Of a stretch of 64,000 bases of DNA, positions 32,983-43,962 are shown piece by piece. The number at the start of each line of letters is the position of its first letter. The stretch's first letter is position 1. Position numbers and translations under genes: made by a program. Source of the DNA: Hygrocybe punicea (Eukaryota; Basidiomycota; Agaricomycetes; Agaricales; Hygrophoraceae); assembly GCA_963556145.1 (NCBI GenBank), contig OY744464.1, positions 3,534,001 to 3,598,000 on the forward strand, given 5' to 3'. The notes under the pieces were generated by a model. That model saw only the letters and a program-made list of their open reading frames with translations, searched no databases and was not told the DNA's origin.

Positions 32983-34056
32983 ATGACTTCCATTGGGACG
33001 GGATATGATCTCTCAGCTAGCACATACTCCCCAGACGGTCGGATTTTCCAGGTCGATTCAGCTTCCTGCCTCTCCAGTTCGTTATTCATACCCAGTGATC
33101 TCACAGATAGAATATGCGAACAAAGCAGTGGAGAATTCTGGGTGATCTTCCAATCTGTACTATCTCGACGTCCTCTTACTGTGCTCCCGTATTCTAGAAC
33201 GGCTATTGGACTACGTGTCAAGGATGGCGTAGTGTTAGCTGTAGAGAAGCTTGTGCATTCCAAGCTCTTAGTACCTGAAATGAATCGCCGAATCCAGATA
33301 CTTGACAAACACATTGGACTAGTTGGTCGGTTGCTTTGGAGGCTTTCCTTTTCATTAACTCTTTTCGCTCCTAGGCAACGGCAGGCCTGCAAGCAGACGG
33401 ACGACATATATCAAATCGTGCGCGTGACGAAGTGTTCAATCATCACAATACATATCGTTCCCCCCCAGCGCTTAAGGTGTGCTCGTGCATCCATGTCTGT
33501 TGACTTGACTTATCTCGTTCTTGGTGAGACCATCGTAGAACGGCTCAGCCTCTATGTACAAGCATACACTCTTTACTCGTCCGTCCGGCCATTTGGCATC
33601 AGCACTATCCTTGGCGCCGTTGATAAAGATGGACCGGCACTTTATGTCATAGAACCCAGTGGTGTTTTCTACGTTCGTACCATAATGACAGGAAGCCGTC
33701 ACCTTCCTCACTTTGTCTTACTTTTTCATCAGGGCTATCATGGTGCTGCAGTTGGCAAAGGACGTCAGCTCGCGAAGACTGAACTAGAGAAGCTCAAACT
33801 GACAGAACTCTCCACACGAGAAGCAGTGTTAGAAGCCGCAAGAATGTTTGTTTCCGCGAGTTTTTTTTTGTGTGCTCGGTTTGATCAGGAACTCCCCAGA
33901 ATTTACTTTGTTCATGAAGATGCTAAAGAAAAGGAATTCGAATTGGAAATGTCATGGATCGGAGACGAAACAAATGGCTTGCATCTCCCCGTACCGAAGG
34001 AGCTCAAGGAGGAGGCAGAACGGAAGGCAAAAACAGCGTTGGAAAATTTTGATTAA
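32983..34056 (+). CDS. PRE10: 20S proteasome subunit alpha type 3 (alpha-7, Pre10)
   Basis: Starts MTSIGTGYDLSASTYSPDGRIFQ, the signature N-terminal helix of proteasome alpha subunits. Further blocks are GTAIGLRVKDGVVLAVEKLVHSKLL split over exons, RRIQILDKHIGLATAG, YVQAYTLYSSVRPFG, AVDKDGPALYVIEPSG, GYHGAAVGKGRQLAKTELEKL and an acidic/lysine tail ending KTALENFD. The late-exon phrase VHEDAKEKEFELEMSWIG is typical of alpha type 3. About seven short introns are needed. It forms part of the outer ring of the 20S core. Its 3' end faces RPN12 with 75 nt between stop codons. Confidence 0.93.
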   Translation: MTSIGTGYDLSASTYSPDGRIFQVDSASCLSSSLFIPSDLTDRICEQSSGEFWVIFQSVLSRRPLTVLPYSRTAIGLRVKDGVVLAVEKLVHSKLLVPEMNRRIQILDKHIGLVGRLLWRLSFSLTLFAPRQRQACKQTDDIYQIVRVTKCSIITIHIVPPQRLRCARASMSVDLTYLVLGETIVERLSLYVQAYTLYSSVRPFGISTILGAVDKDGPALYVIEPSGVFYVRTIMTGSRHLPHFVLLFHQGYHGAAVGKGRQLAKTELEKLKLTELSTREAVLEAARMFVSASFFLCARFDQELPRIYFVHEDAKEKEFELEMSWIGDETNGLHLPVPKELKEEAERKAKTALENFD

Positions 34057-34131
34057 TCGCGCGTGCCCTAATATATAATTCATTTCGCATCGAGACTCAA
34101 AGATGTGAGGCGCTATTCAATTTCCGTCTAT

Positions 34132-35201
34132 CTATACTATCTGTTCAAGCTCGCGAGCATACGCAAGGGATGCCGCAATAAGCTTCTGTTTGGGTATTTC
34201 TACCTGTTCCTCGCCTTTTCGTACAAAAGTAATTGTGGCCGACACCATATTCATTTGCCAACCTCGCTTCAGGGAGAAAGTAGGGATCAGGACTCCAACG
34301 TAGAGAACTTCAACACAATCCAACTTACCTGTTGCGCAAACATCAACAACTCGGATTGCGTCGAGAAGAACAGTAAAGTAGCTGCATCTTTCATGGGGAG
34401 ACTTTCGTACGCCACTTCTTCGCAACTGGCGATTTCGTTTCTGATTTCGTTCATTTAAGGCCGTTTTTCTGTTCAGAAAATCCGACTGACGTACCGAATT
34501 GTACCCATGAGACTGTCCACAAAGAACTTGTATTCCTCCGCTGGCGCTTCTTCCCGTGCATTCCATACCTTGCTGTAGCTGCCTTCCATGAGCCACCGCT
34601 CGAGATTGACAGGATGTCTGATGAAAGGGTTATCGTTGATTTCGTCGGCAGGTAGCGGCAATGACTCTAGGGTGGTGTGAAAGTCGGCAATGCGATTTTG
34701 AGTAAGGAGTCGGATAAGATTTAGGCCCCGGATGGAGTATTCTCGTTTGGACGGTGGCAGGATAGCACTGGCAAAGGTTGTATTAAATTTAAATAGACCG
34801 ATTGGAGTAATCTCACCCATAATCGGTATAAAACGACTGGAGTTGCGAGAAGTATCTGTCAAACGAAGGAACGTCTTTGGTCCGAATACTCCAAAACGCG
34901 CCGATCTCAAGAATATCACCTGGATTTGCAAAATGTGCTCAGCGAGGAGCAAGACGGGTGGAAAACACCCACGAGATATTACCAGATCCTCTAGGCTGAG
35001 GGTTCGTTGAGGTATTAGCAGGCCAGCTTCCATTAAACCAATCTGTATGAGGCCATCAGCTCCACGGCTACAACAACGAACGAAGATGTCAAGTACCTTG
35101 AGATTGGATAGCAATGTGCCACATGTTTTCAAGTCGGATGGTTGTGCGTTGAACGCACGCTGGAGGTTGTTATGGAGAGCAACAATGTGCAGAGGAGCCA
35201 T
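34132..35201 (-). CDS. RPN12: 26S proteasome regulatory subunit Rpn12 (PSMD8)
   Basis: Starts [19 protein letters not shown]. Recognisable blocks include [28 protein letters not shown], followed by [35 protein letters not shown] and, after introns, [17 protein letters not shown]. The tail ends [21 protein letters not shown]. Rpn12 is a lid subunit that completes assembly of the 19S regulatory particle. The gene is divergent from the beta-1 gene (106 nt between starts) and convergent with alpha-7. Exon borders are approximate; the terminal splice near 34240-34330 is the least certain. Confidence 0.88.
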
Positions 35202-35307
35202 AATAACCTATGTAAGAAATTAACGCGGACGTATCACGACGCGTCAGCGTCAGCCCCTCCGAGTCGCACACTGGCACCTTCCACCGCCAACTTATCAAAT
35301 CTTCAAA
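35202..35307. promoter_or_regulatory. shared divergent promoter RPN12 / proteasome beta-1
   Basis: 106 bp between outward-facing start codons serve two proteasome genes, so co-expression from one control region is likely. The sequence includes cgacgcgtcagcgtcagc, with one MluI-type ACGCGT core. No canonical PACE box was found. Confidence 0.55.
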
Positions 35308-36306
35308 ATGGATTCTATCGATTTTCAACAACTCAAAGGTGGTGAAGTTAATCTAGGGGTTCGTCCAGTACTTTATTTTATTCACTGTGTCTTTGGTTAA
35401 CAAACGAAGTCACCTTTCAAATTAGACGTCAATTATGGCCGTCCAATTCAGTGATGGTGTCGTTATCGGTGCAGACAGTCGCACAACCACAGGAAGCTAC
35501 ATTGTAACATTCCATTATTCTGCTTAGCTTCACTGAAGTCTGAGGCGCGATCAGGCAAACCGCGTCACAGACAAATTGACACATATCCATGACCGTGTAT
35601 ACTGCTGCCGCTCAGGCTCTGCGGCCCACACGCAAGCCATCGCAGACCATGTCCACTATCAGCTGCAAATGCTTAGGTATTTGCTAGTTGATGTTAATTC
35701 GCCTGACTACTCATGTCAGGTACTGGTTTACGCAGCCAAGTCCAAGGATCTGCCCCTTCTGTGCACACAGCGGCTGCCATTTTTCAAGACATAGTATATA
35801 CAAACAAGGATGCCTTGAGCGCTGGTATTATTGTCGCCGGCTGGGATAAGGAGGTCGGCCCGAGTGTGTACAACATCCCCGTTGGCGGCGGTCTTTTCCG
35901 TCAACCATGGGCTATTGGAGGTGACCATTATGTGAAGTACTTATACTGGACAATGCTCACAGGAATTACAGGATCTGGGTCGACATATGTGTATGGTTAC
36001 TGCGACGCTACTTATCAAGAGGGCTGGGGAAAGGATGAGACCATTAATTTTGTGAAGAACAGTGGGTCGAATTCTTTATGCATTCTGTGACTTGCTGACA
36101 TGATGATAGCTCTCTCTCTTGCAATGTCACGAGATGGGTCATCGGGTGGCGTGATTCGCATGTGTGTTATCACGGAGGACGGAGTCGAGCGACTATTCGT
36201 TCCGGGAGATCAACTGCCAAAGTTCTGGGAAGGTCTTGATATTCTTGGTCTGCCGGGCAAGAAGAGTCTCGAGCCAGCAGTCGTTCCAATGGCTGTCGAG
36301 GGGTAG
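35308..36306 (+). CDS. PRE3: 20S proteasome catalytic subunit beta type 6 (beta-1, Pre3)
   Basis: The propeptide [17 protein letters not shown] precedes the catalytic Thr: after the first intron the chain continues [20 protein letters not shown], so the autocatalytic Gly-Thr junction is conserved. Later blocks are [68 protein letters not shown] and a C-terminal VPMAVEG. Beta-1 carries the caspase-like activity of the 20S core. Five or so short introns are present. The end is TAG at 36304-36306. Confidence 0.93.
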
Positions 36307-36484
36307 AAAGTTGGGACCGCATTAATTACTGTCTCTTCAATCAAGCAGTGATATTTGCAACTCCAACAAACGACCTGCAGTAAAGTAAACTGAAAATTCT
36401 ATATCACCGAGGGTACTTTTATAGTAGAACTCAGAGCGAGGGTAGAACATGCAACACATGGACGTAAACTCATAACCATCCACT

Positions 36485-37931
36485 TTACACTGTGGTATTC
36501 TCGTCCCAACCAGCACCTTCCCACATTCTCACTCGCCACAGCGCAATCGCCGTGGCAGCAGCGTCTGCTCTATTAGCAGTCTCACTGTCAGAACAAAGTA
36601 GGAATGCATGACTGGCTTTGTTATCACCCTGAGACCGCTCGTGCTTCGGGAGGGAGTGTGAACTATTTCGCCAGCGCTCACGGTAGCGGGCGCGCCGTTC
36701 AACCAATAACAGACGTAATAAGCATGCGTGCAAAGCTGCGCGTTGAGGTCGAGAGGGGAAGAGGGTGACTCCGTTGTAAAACGGAACCTGGGAACAAGGG
36801 AGATCTGGAAGGCCACCGTGACTGTCTGGAATGCTTGCCGTGGGGTAGAGAGTGGAGAGTGGTAGAATCAGCTGTTGCTGCGGCATGCCATCGTGATCGA
36901 CAAGGTCTTCATCGACAAAACCTGGACTTGAAGAAGGTACGGTCCTGGTCTTAGTTACGGGATTTCGATTGAGCGGAGGAACAACCAGCACCGCGACGGC
37001 ATTCTCATTCGGTACGAGACCTGTAGTCTTAATGACCTGTAATTCAGCTCGAGTCAACCGTCGGAGAACTGGGGCATCCTCAGCCCCGCAAGGTCGCGTT
37101 TGAAGTCGATCTGCCAAAAACTCCAGTTCTTGCAGAACTCGGACTCTCAAGAGGTGACCAATATGCTGAGCCAAGAGGGGATGTAGAGAAATATTTTGGG
37201 CGAGCCGTTTGTAGGTACCTACAGAGTGTGGGAGTCAGCTACAGCCCGTCCGTGACAGAGAAAGCTCCTACCTCGCTGGTCGAGTTGCTCAAGAGCCGAT
37301 TTCCAGCAAATAATGTAAGAGGCGCGTCCGGACTTGCGATTTTTGAACCGTGGGTGTTCGAGACCATCCGGAAGCAAGGAATGATTATCCTGCCCTAGAC
37401 GAGAAGATGGGAGCCGCATTGGCGCCAGGCGAATTAGAAAATCTGTGTGGACCATTTGAAAAGCTAATGGTGGGATTTGAAGAATATTCCTCACCGCTCG
37501 GTAAGTATCGCGACGTCAATAAACATGACCGCAAGGGCGATGATAACATCCGAACTGTATGGAAGTGGTTGTGGATCTGGACAATGTTCATAAGAATTAT
37601 TCTTACGATAGGGACTAGCCCACCAACTCCTCTCCTGCGCAGTCATTCCCCTTGGGTCATCGTAACCTGTCGACTTGTGTCCTGCATGCTTTTGTACTCG
37701 CACTCGAGGAGGCAAAGACTTGTGCCTGACATATTGGGTGACATTCAAAATTGGGTTCTGGGGATCCAACAAGATAGATTGGCTACGACCAGCAGGTGAA
37801 AATGAAGGACGCGCAGGAGGGGGTCGGCATCGAGATTTCTGGCTTGCTGGACGAACACGTTCGTGTCGTTCGTTTAACCCCAAAGGCGAATTAGTGATTT
37901 TCTGCAACAATCGCGGAAGGATGCGAGGCAT
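36485..37931 (-). CDS. conserved fungal protein, probably mitochondrial, unknown function
   Basis: Starts MPRILPRLLQKITNSPLGL, a basic amphipathic leader that looks like a mitochondrial presequence. Exon 1 continues through a proline/serine-rich region to GMTAQERSWWASPY. Splicing then gives YLRMLSSPLRSCLLTSRYLP followed by DFLIRLAPMRLPSSR and GLEHPRFKNRKSGRASYIIC. The last exon holds LLAQHIGHLLRVRVLQELEF, ENAVAVLVVPPLNRNP and a C-terminal helical tail. These blocks look conserved rather than random, and the three splices keep frame. I do not recognise the family with certainty. The gene faces the beta-1 proteasome gene tail to tail, 178 nt away. Confidence 0.62.
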
Positions 37932-38125
37932 GATGCCTTCACTGCACTTCCGTCAATAATATTTCCGCCTTCATTTGCAATGCCGTCCCGTACGTATGTC
38001 CTGAAGACTTTGTATCTCATTTTCTAAGTTAACTATATCTCTTCTTGTGTAGTGCCAACATCATCGCCACACGGCTTCGGGGAACAACCGTGGAATCGTG
38101 CCTGAATACAGTGAATTCCTGATTC

Positions 38126-39820
38126 ATGTCCTTCTTGACTGATGCAAAGAGTCTTTGGCAACGCTCAGTCAAAATCAAAGAAAACTCGCCTCAAATCAGG
38201 AGTTCTGACATCAAGTCTGCGAATCATCCTACCCGACCAGTAACCTTGGCCGTTGTTGGATGTGGACTGCGGGGACGGGTAGGGTTCTATATCTGCTGAG
38301 CGAGCCATTGATTCAGAAGTCCTGTGATTACAGTCCTATTCTCGCTACCCCCTCAACGCGCCTGAACAGTGCAAGGTAGTCGCAATCGCGGAGCCTCGTC
38401 CCAAGACGCGAAAGAGTTTTGCTAAAAGACATGGGGTGGATAAGACTCTCGTTTTCGACACCTGGCAAGATCTGCACACCGCGTCTGCTGAAACCATTCG
38501 GACTGTAGGGACACGTCTTGCGGATGCAATGATCGTTGCTGTTCAGGATCATATGCATGCTGAGGTTGTGCTGGCGTTTTCCGAACAAGGGTACCATATC
38601 CTTTGCGAGAAGCCCATGGCCACCAGTTTAGAGGATTGCATTATTATGGAGGCTGCCGTCAAGAAAGCTGGCGTCATTTTCGGAATGGGTCATGGTGAAT
38701 ACCCTTCCCCGTGATATTTTGTAGGGTCTTGGTGACCTTTCGTTGTAGTATTGCGTTACTCACCGTATAGCCAAGAGATTAGCGAGATCGTTCGGTCTGG
38801 AAGCCTAGGTCAGCTGGTCAATGTGGTTCTGGTTGAACCTGTTGGTTATTTTCACTTCGCTCACTCATATGTGCGGGGGAATTGGTCCAAGGAGCAAGAA
38901 AGCTCCTTTTCCCTGATGACAAAGAGCTGCCAGTGAGTCTAGTTCCATGTGAACCTCTCTCTGTCTTAACCTAGTACACTCTTATAGCGACATCGATATC
39001 CTGTGCAATTGGTTTTCACCTTCTACTCCAGCCAGGATCTCGTCTTTCGGATCTCTACAACATTTTCGCAAGTCTTCAAAACCAGCCGCTGCAGGAGACG
39101 CAACGAAATGTCTCGAGTGTCCGATGGAACAGGAATGCCCATACAGTGCTAAGAAAAGTTAGTTAGTCCTGCACCAGATTTTGCTTTTCTGATACAACAT
39201 AACATCAGTCTATCTCGATCCTGTTTCTCGTGGGAATATCGGATGGCCTATAACACCGATCGTCGATGGTCTACCAGACATAGAGAATGTAACAGATGCG
39301 TTAAAGAACGGTCCATATGGAAAATGTGTTTATGAGAGCGATAACGATGTCTGCGATCACCAGGTATCCCATTTTGATTGCGTTCAAGCTTTGTTTAACG
39401 CAACCATAGGTGGTCAACCTAGAGTTTTCTAATGGCAGCACCGCTTCGTTTACTATGGTTGCTTATACTTCTCTCATTTGCGAGCGGCAAACTCGGATGC
39501 ACTTCACACATGGCGAGATCGTCGGTGACATGTCCAAGTTTACGGTAACAGATTTCCGAAAGAATCAGTCCAAGGTTCATCATCCACGCAACGAAGGGGG
39601 CGGACACGGGGGAGGAGATCTAGGCTTGATTAAGGCTTTTGTCGAGGCCGTGAGAACTGGGCGCCAGGATGTGGTGGGAACGGATGTGAGCGAGGTGTTG
39701 AAGAGCCATTTGACTGTATTTGCGGCTGAGCATAGCCGAAAAGAAGGGATTGTAGTGGACTGTGTGCAGTTTGAGAAATTGGCTAAGGAAAGAGTTGATG
39801 GGAAGGCGTTATCTACCTGA
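38126..39820 (+). CDS. Gfo/Idh/MocA-family NAD(P)-dependent oxidoreductase
   Basis: The N-terminal Rossmann fold shows TLAVVGCGLRGR, followed after an intron by YPLNAPEQCKVVAIAEPRP. The family motif is GYHILCEKPMATSLEDC (EKP). The C-terminal domain has NVVLVEPVGYFHFAHSYVRG, SCHDIDILCNWF, a four-cysteine stretch (KCLECPMEQECPYS), VNLEFSNGSTASFTM and EGGGHGGGDLGLIKAFVEAV. The start at 38126 gives about 40 residues before the Rossmann fold. The substrate is unknown; fungal relatives act on sugars, inositols or amino-sugars. Four to five introns are present, for example after GLRGR (38275-38333). Confidence 0.83.
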
Positions 39821-40264
39821 AGATTCTGCATGCCAGTGGCGAGCATGTATTTTTGTTTTATTTTACCGTCATTTAGTCTTCACAACTGAAAGGTGGCCAA
39901 ACCAGAGAACAGCATCACAGCACTTGTCCCTTTGCATCTAACTAACTATTCTTCCTTCCTTAGGTTGCTAGAACATACATCTAGCTATAGAGCCAATTGT
40001 CAACGCGAGAACGTCCTTGGTGATGCCGATAGTCAGATTGCCGCTGTATCACAGCTACGGATCTTTACGCCATCCATGAGCTCTATCAATAGCTTGGTAT
40101 ACGCTCCGCGACTTCTCTTCCATCTCTTTCACCACCGTGACTGCGGACACAGTCCGTTACGGTGACGGGCAGCCCGGAGCTTTCCCAACATCAAGCTGCG
40201 CAGGTCTCGTAACTCTCGTTAAATACCCGCGATTGACCCAGCTGGAACAGCCATCAAATTAACC
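39821..40264. other. intergenic, nothing recognised
   Basis: 444 bp between the oxidoreductase and the hydrolase. The right end has a TATA-like ttaaatac at 40219-40226, about 40 bp before the hydrolase start. No ORF, RNA gene or repeat is supported. Confidence 0.5.
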
Positions 40265-41242
40265 ATGAGCGTGCGTGAAAAACTGCTCGATTTACCGGAC
40301 GGTCGTGTTCTGGCCTACGCAGACAATGGTAACAGCGCCAGCTCCTCTGTAGTCCTCTTCTTCCACGGCGCCTTCGGCGTTGGGGAAGCGTCAAGGACCT
40401 CGCAAGCCATCCTCGACAGGAACATGCACTTTGTCGCTCCGACTATCCAAGGCTGGGGCAATTCCTCTGCAATCAACTCTTCCACAAAATCTTATGCCTC
40501 CGAATTCGCGTCTGATATCACCGCGTTGATCACACACCTCCACCCAGACGACCCCGATCTCAAGCTTTACATTTGTGGCGGGTCATTTGGCGCTGTTCAT
40601 GCACAGATTCTCTATGGCCTTTCCTACGATGTTTTCCCTTTAGGTCGTCACATTAGCGGGTTACTACTTCTTTGCCCCCTATCCCCCCCTCATTGTCACA
40701 AAGATTATGCCAAACTTCTGAGTTGGCTCAACTATTTTGTTATTGGCCCTCCTGCTCGCTACCTCCCTTTCAATCTCGTCAGTCGTGTTGGGAAGCTCGC
40801 GATAGGCGGATCGATGAAATCAGTCGAGTCCGCGCAAGTCTTCATTCGGAAGACTCTATTCGACAAAATGGGAGAGGGGGAGCGTGAATCGTATGCTAGA
40901 TGGCGGGATATTCATGGATTGGTGGAGGGTCAGCTGGAGCGAGAATTGGCCGAGAACGTGGTCCGAAGCGTCGCCACGAGGTGGGATGGTTATATGGGCA
41001 TCCCAGACATTTATCACTCGGGTTGGGGAGGCGCTTGTCCGAATAAACTTGACGATGCACATGCCCGGCACCCGGTCCTTATTGTCTCCTCCAAGGACGA
41101 CCGTCTGGTTCCCGGAGCTATGGCGGACTGGCTTGTCGCGAACTACAAAAATTCGAGGCTGAAGTCCCTTGATGGTGGTCATATTGCAGCTGTCTTTCAT
41201 TTGGACGAAATCTGGGAGGAATTTCTATCACCGGAAGTGTGA
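40265..41242 (+). CDS. alpha/beta hydrolase, single exon
   Basis: An uninterrupted 325-residue ORF. The strand before the oxyanion loop reads VVLFFHGAFGVGEAS, the nucleophile elbow is CGGSFGAVHAQ (Ser), the acid lies in VSSKDDRLVPG and the histidine in LDGGHIAAVF. All three catalytic positions of an alpha/beta hydrolase are therefore present. There is no signal peptide, so a cytosolic enzyme is likely. The substrate cannot be predicted. Most neighbouring genes have several introns; this one has none. Confidence 0.85.
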   Translation: MSVREKLLDLPDGRVLAYADNGNSASSSVVLFFHGAFGVGEASRTSQAILDRNMHFVAPTIQGWGNSSAINSSTKSYASEFASDITALITHLHPDDPDLKLYICGGSFGAVHAQILYGLSYDVFPLGRHISGLLLLCPLSPPHCHKDYAKLLSWLNYFVIGPPARYLPFNLVSRVGKLAIGGSMKSVESAQVFIRKTLFDKMGEGERESYARWRDIHGLVEGQLERELAENVVRSVATRWDGYMGIPDIYHSGWGGACPNKLDDAHARHPVLIVSSKDDRLVPGAMADWLVANYKNSRLKSLDGGHIAAVFHLDEIWEEFLSPEV

Positions 41243-41379
41243 AGCTCAGCATGTACTTTGTAGTCTGTCTTTATTATAACATCGAAACTCTTTCGGACAC
41301 TGTTATTCATTTCAGATCGAAGCAGCTACAAATCAACGTAAATGAACGGCTAGATATTTAGAAATGCAAATAAAACTTT

Positions 41380-43223
41380 TCAATCTTGAAGTTCGAGCTC
41401 CCTCCTTATAATTTCCCGGACATGCCTCAAACCACCAGCTTCTCGTTTGACTCGTCTGGGACTCCTCGTGACCAAGTCCTCGGAGGTCTCTTTCTTGCTT
41501 CGAGGTGGGCCTGGACTGGAAGGAGCAGAGTCTTCCGCAGAGTTGCTCGAGGCGGGCATCTCAAGCCAGTCGTCTCCGGCGATTTCCAGAGGCTTCAAGA
41601 AGAAGGGACATAAGCTCGTGAGAATCGTAAGAGACTCATGTGCCTCCGCAGAAGAAATAGGGACTGGCGATGACTTCACAACTGCGTTGGCCACTTCGGA
41701 TGTGGGGAGGGCGCGGCGTTTACGGGTGGTAAGCGAGGACACGGGACCCACAGGGGAGGAGAAGAGCCTGATAGGGAATTTTATTATAACATGGCTGAAT
41801 TCAGAACATCAAATACTCACATCCATACGCTCTCTGCCACACCGCTTAATCGACCTAATAGACAGCGACGTCTCATTTCCTCTTGGCCCATCTTGAGCAT
41901 CTGGTCTTTCGTCAATTTCCCGCCGATGACGTGACTACTTGCAGCTTTTGTTGGCGAAGCAGTAAGTGACCGTTGGCGAATGCGCTCATACAATGCTCGT
42001 CTACGGGAGCTGGTAGGAGTCTGAGGGGCGGTTATCGCATGAGCGCCTCTTTGATGAGAGGGAGTCGATGGTTCAGAAGAAGTAGGGCTAGAGAAGGAAG
42101 TAACTGGCGTTCGAGGTGTTGGAAGGCTGCTTGCAGGGTCGAGGGGGTGATGACGTGAAGGCGTCTGGGGGAAAGCCAGGGTGTTCTTGGTTCCTGGAGC
42201 ATACTTGGATGAAGGTGTGACAGGGAACGGAATAGTGAATGCTCGCGAGGGGGTTGACCGCTTGGCAGGGAATTTCGTGGGTGAGCTGGTAGGAGACGAA
42301 GGTGGGACAATTGGTGACGGAACAGATGAAGCTTTGGGTGACAGAGATGCAAGCCGACGGGTAAGTGACGACGATTTGGATGCTACACAAAGCTGTGGAA
42401 GATCTGCACAAGGGACATTTGGAACAACGTCTACACCACTGTTCACCTGTCCCAAGATGATCAGCTAACTGGAAGACAATATGAACAAAAGCGTACTTCG
42501 ACCCAGCGCTCCAGTTTGCCGCGAAACTCTTTGCGACGAGTTTCGCTGGCGGCTGTCCAACGAGCCACTGCGGCCATGCCACCTCCCATGTCTTTATCGA
42601 TATCCATCTCGACTTCGATGCCAATTCCATAGGCAGGAACGCGCTTCCCGGCGGTTTTGGAATAATGGCTAGTTGGGCTAAGGACCAGTCCCATGGAGCC
42701 CCGGGTCCAATCTTTGGGCTGAGCTGCGGACTTAGGTTCCAAGAAAGGATTCTCGTCCTCATCTGCTTTAGAATTATTCGGTAAAGTGTTTCCATCCCAT
42801 TCCCAAAGCCAACAGACTCTCCTCAGATCATCGAGGTCGAATTTAGTTGTTAGTCCAGTATAAGTTGTCAGTGAGTGATGGTTCAGTACGTTTCGAACAA
42901 TGCCAGTGTCTGAGGACGGGGAGACTCCACAAGTCGCGAGGGCATGAGAGAGTGCGTGTTGAATTGCAGTCTGAATTGTGTGCAGACGTGCGAGATACGG
43001 TGGCAGAGTTGAGACTGATTTCGTACACCTTCGAGTCACGGTATGAGGTGGTGTTTGTGGCCTGATGAGTAGGACCGAGGTTATGAAGAATATCAGATAA
43101 TGAAGAGAAGGGCACTTGCGCCGTTCTAAGCCTCTTTGGCGTGAGTGTGATATCGTCTTCCGGCTCTGGCGGGCAGCGCTTCTTTTTTGGAGATAAATGA
43201 AGAGCTGTGTATAGGTTTGACAT
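41380..43223 (-). CDS. CDT1: DNA replication licensing factor Cdt1-like
   Basis: Starts [17 protein letters not shown]. The central domain ([19 protein letters not shown], then [49 protein letters not shown]) matches the geminin/Mcm-binding winged-helix fold of Cdt1. A serine/threonine-proline-rich linker with many SP/TP sites follows. The C-terminal helical region includes [20 protein letters not shown] and [12 protein letters not shown], and ends [11 protein letters not shown]. Cdt1 loads the MCM helicase at origins. Two or three introns are needed (near 42445-42475, 41760-41816 and about 43035-43085). Two ACGCGT boxes and an E2F-like site lie upstream, as expected for a G1/S gene, and support the call. 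Sequence divergence keeps confidence moderate. Confidence 0.72.
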
Positions 43224-43230
43224 GTTCCTG

Positions 43231-43342
43231 GCGGGAAACGCGTCGGGAAGTGGACGAGAGTGAAGGGGTCGCGACGCGACCGCTATTTAACACGTCCACG
43301 TAAGCATTCCCACGCTTGCTACGACTTTCCAACTTGACGCGT
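43231..43342 (-). promoter_or_regulatory. MluI cell-cycle boxes, E2F-like site and palindrome upstream of CDT1
   Basis: GCGGGAAACGCGT at 43231-43243 fuses an E2F-type site (TTTCCCGC on the gene strand) with an MCB core ACGCGT (43238-43243). A second ACGCGT lies at 43337-43342. Between them is a 15-bp palindrome GGTCGCG-A-CGCGACC (43267-43281). MBF/E2F factors use such sites for G1/S transcription in fungi and animals. The first site is only 8-20 bp above the ATG, so it may lie in the leader. Confidence 0.55.
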
Positions 43343-43888
43343 TTGCTCTAGAGCCAGGTCTTGTTGCCTAGCCTCGCCCAAAAGTCGTGTGTATGTTCAA
43401 TGACCACGGTCGCGCCTGCAGCAAGTTTCAAGTCTGCGATTTGGAAATTCATCGTTCATATGACTTACGCTTCCGCTACCCAAACCAAGATTCGAGAACG
43501 TTATTTCGTGGTGCCTTTGCAGGCTTCGACATGTTCCAATCTCTCGGGAATCACGACCTTTGACTTGCTGTGATTTATGCAGGACTAAAGGAACCTGCGA
43601 GTTGGAGGCTCCGAGCGACTAGTATCTGGCGACTGGTGAGCCAGTTTTACATTATAGTCATGTCAAAACAGTGATATACTATTTTCACAAACTCCACGCT
43701 AAGATCCTAGATCGAATGTTGTTTTGTTATATCACTGCGTGTATATAATTTCTTCTATGCACCGGGCTTTTGGTCTGAAACAATCTCTGCATGCGCCAAC
43801 GGCGACGTTACAGCGTGCCAGTCACTCATCTGGCACGTGTACCCTTTCACTGCGAAGAGCCGCCCCAAACGCATGTTGCCCTATGTGG
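43343..43888. other. intergenic between CDT1 and CCCH gene 1
   Basis: 546 bp without a supported gene. Short open frames here (for example 43361-43573) lack any recognisable motif. No tRNA-type B box was seen. Confidence 0.5.
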
Positions 43889-43897
43889 TATAAAAGG
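43889..43897 (+). promoter_or_regulatory. TATA box of CCCH gene 1
   Basis: TATAAAAGG lies 66 bp upstream of the chosen ATG at 43963. It is one of the few clear TATA boxes in the window and suggests a regulated rather than constitutive gene. Confidence 0.6.
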
Positions 43898-43962
43898 AGC
43901 TGCAGGTCCTACAGTATGTTGTTCGGAACTCACCGCAATTGTTGATTTTAAACTTGAAGGAT

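Noticed and set aside
43361..43573. Possible small gene or tRNA upstream of the first CCCH gene
   Set aside because: No tRNA A/B boxes, no conserved motif, and only a short frame.
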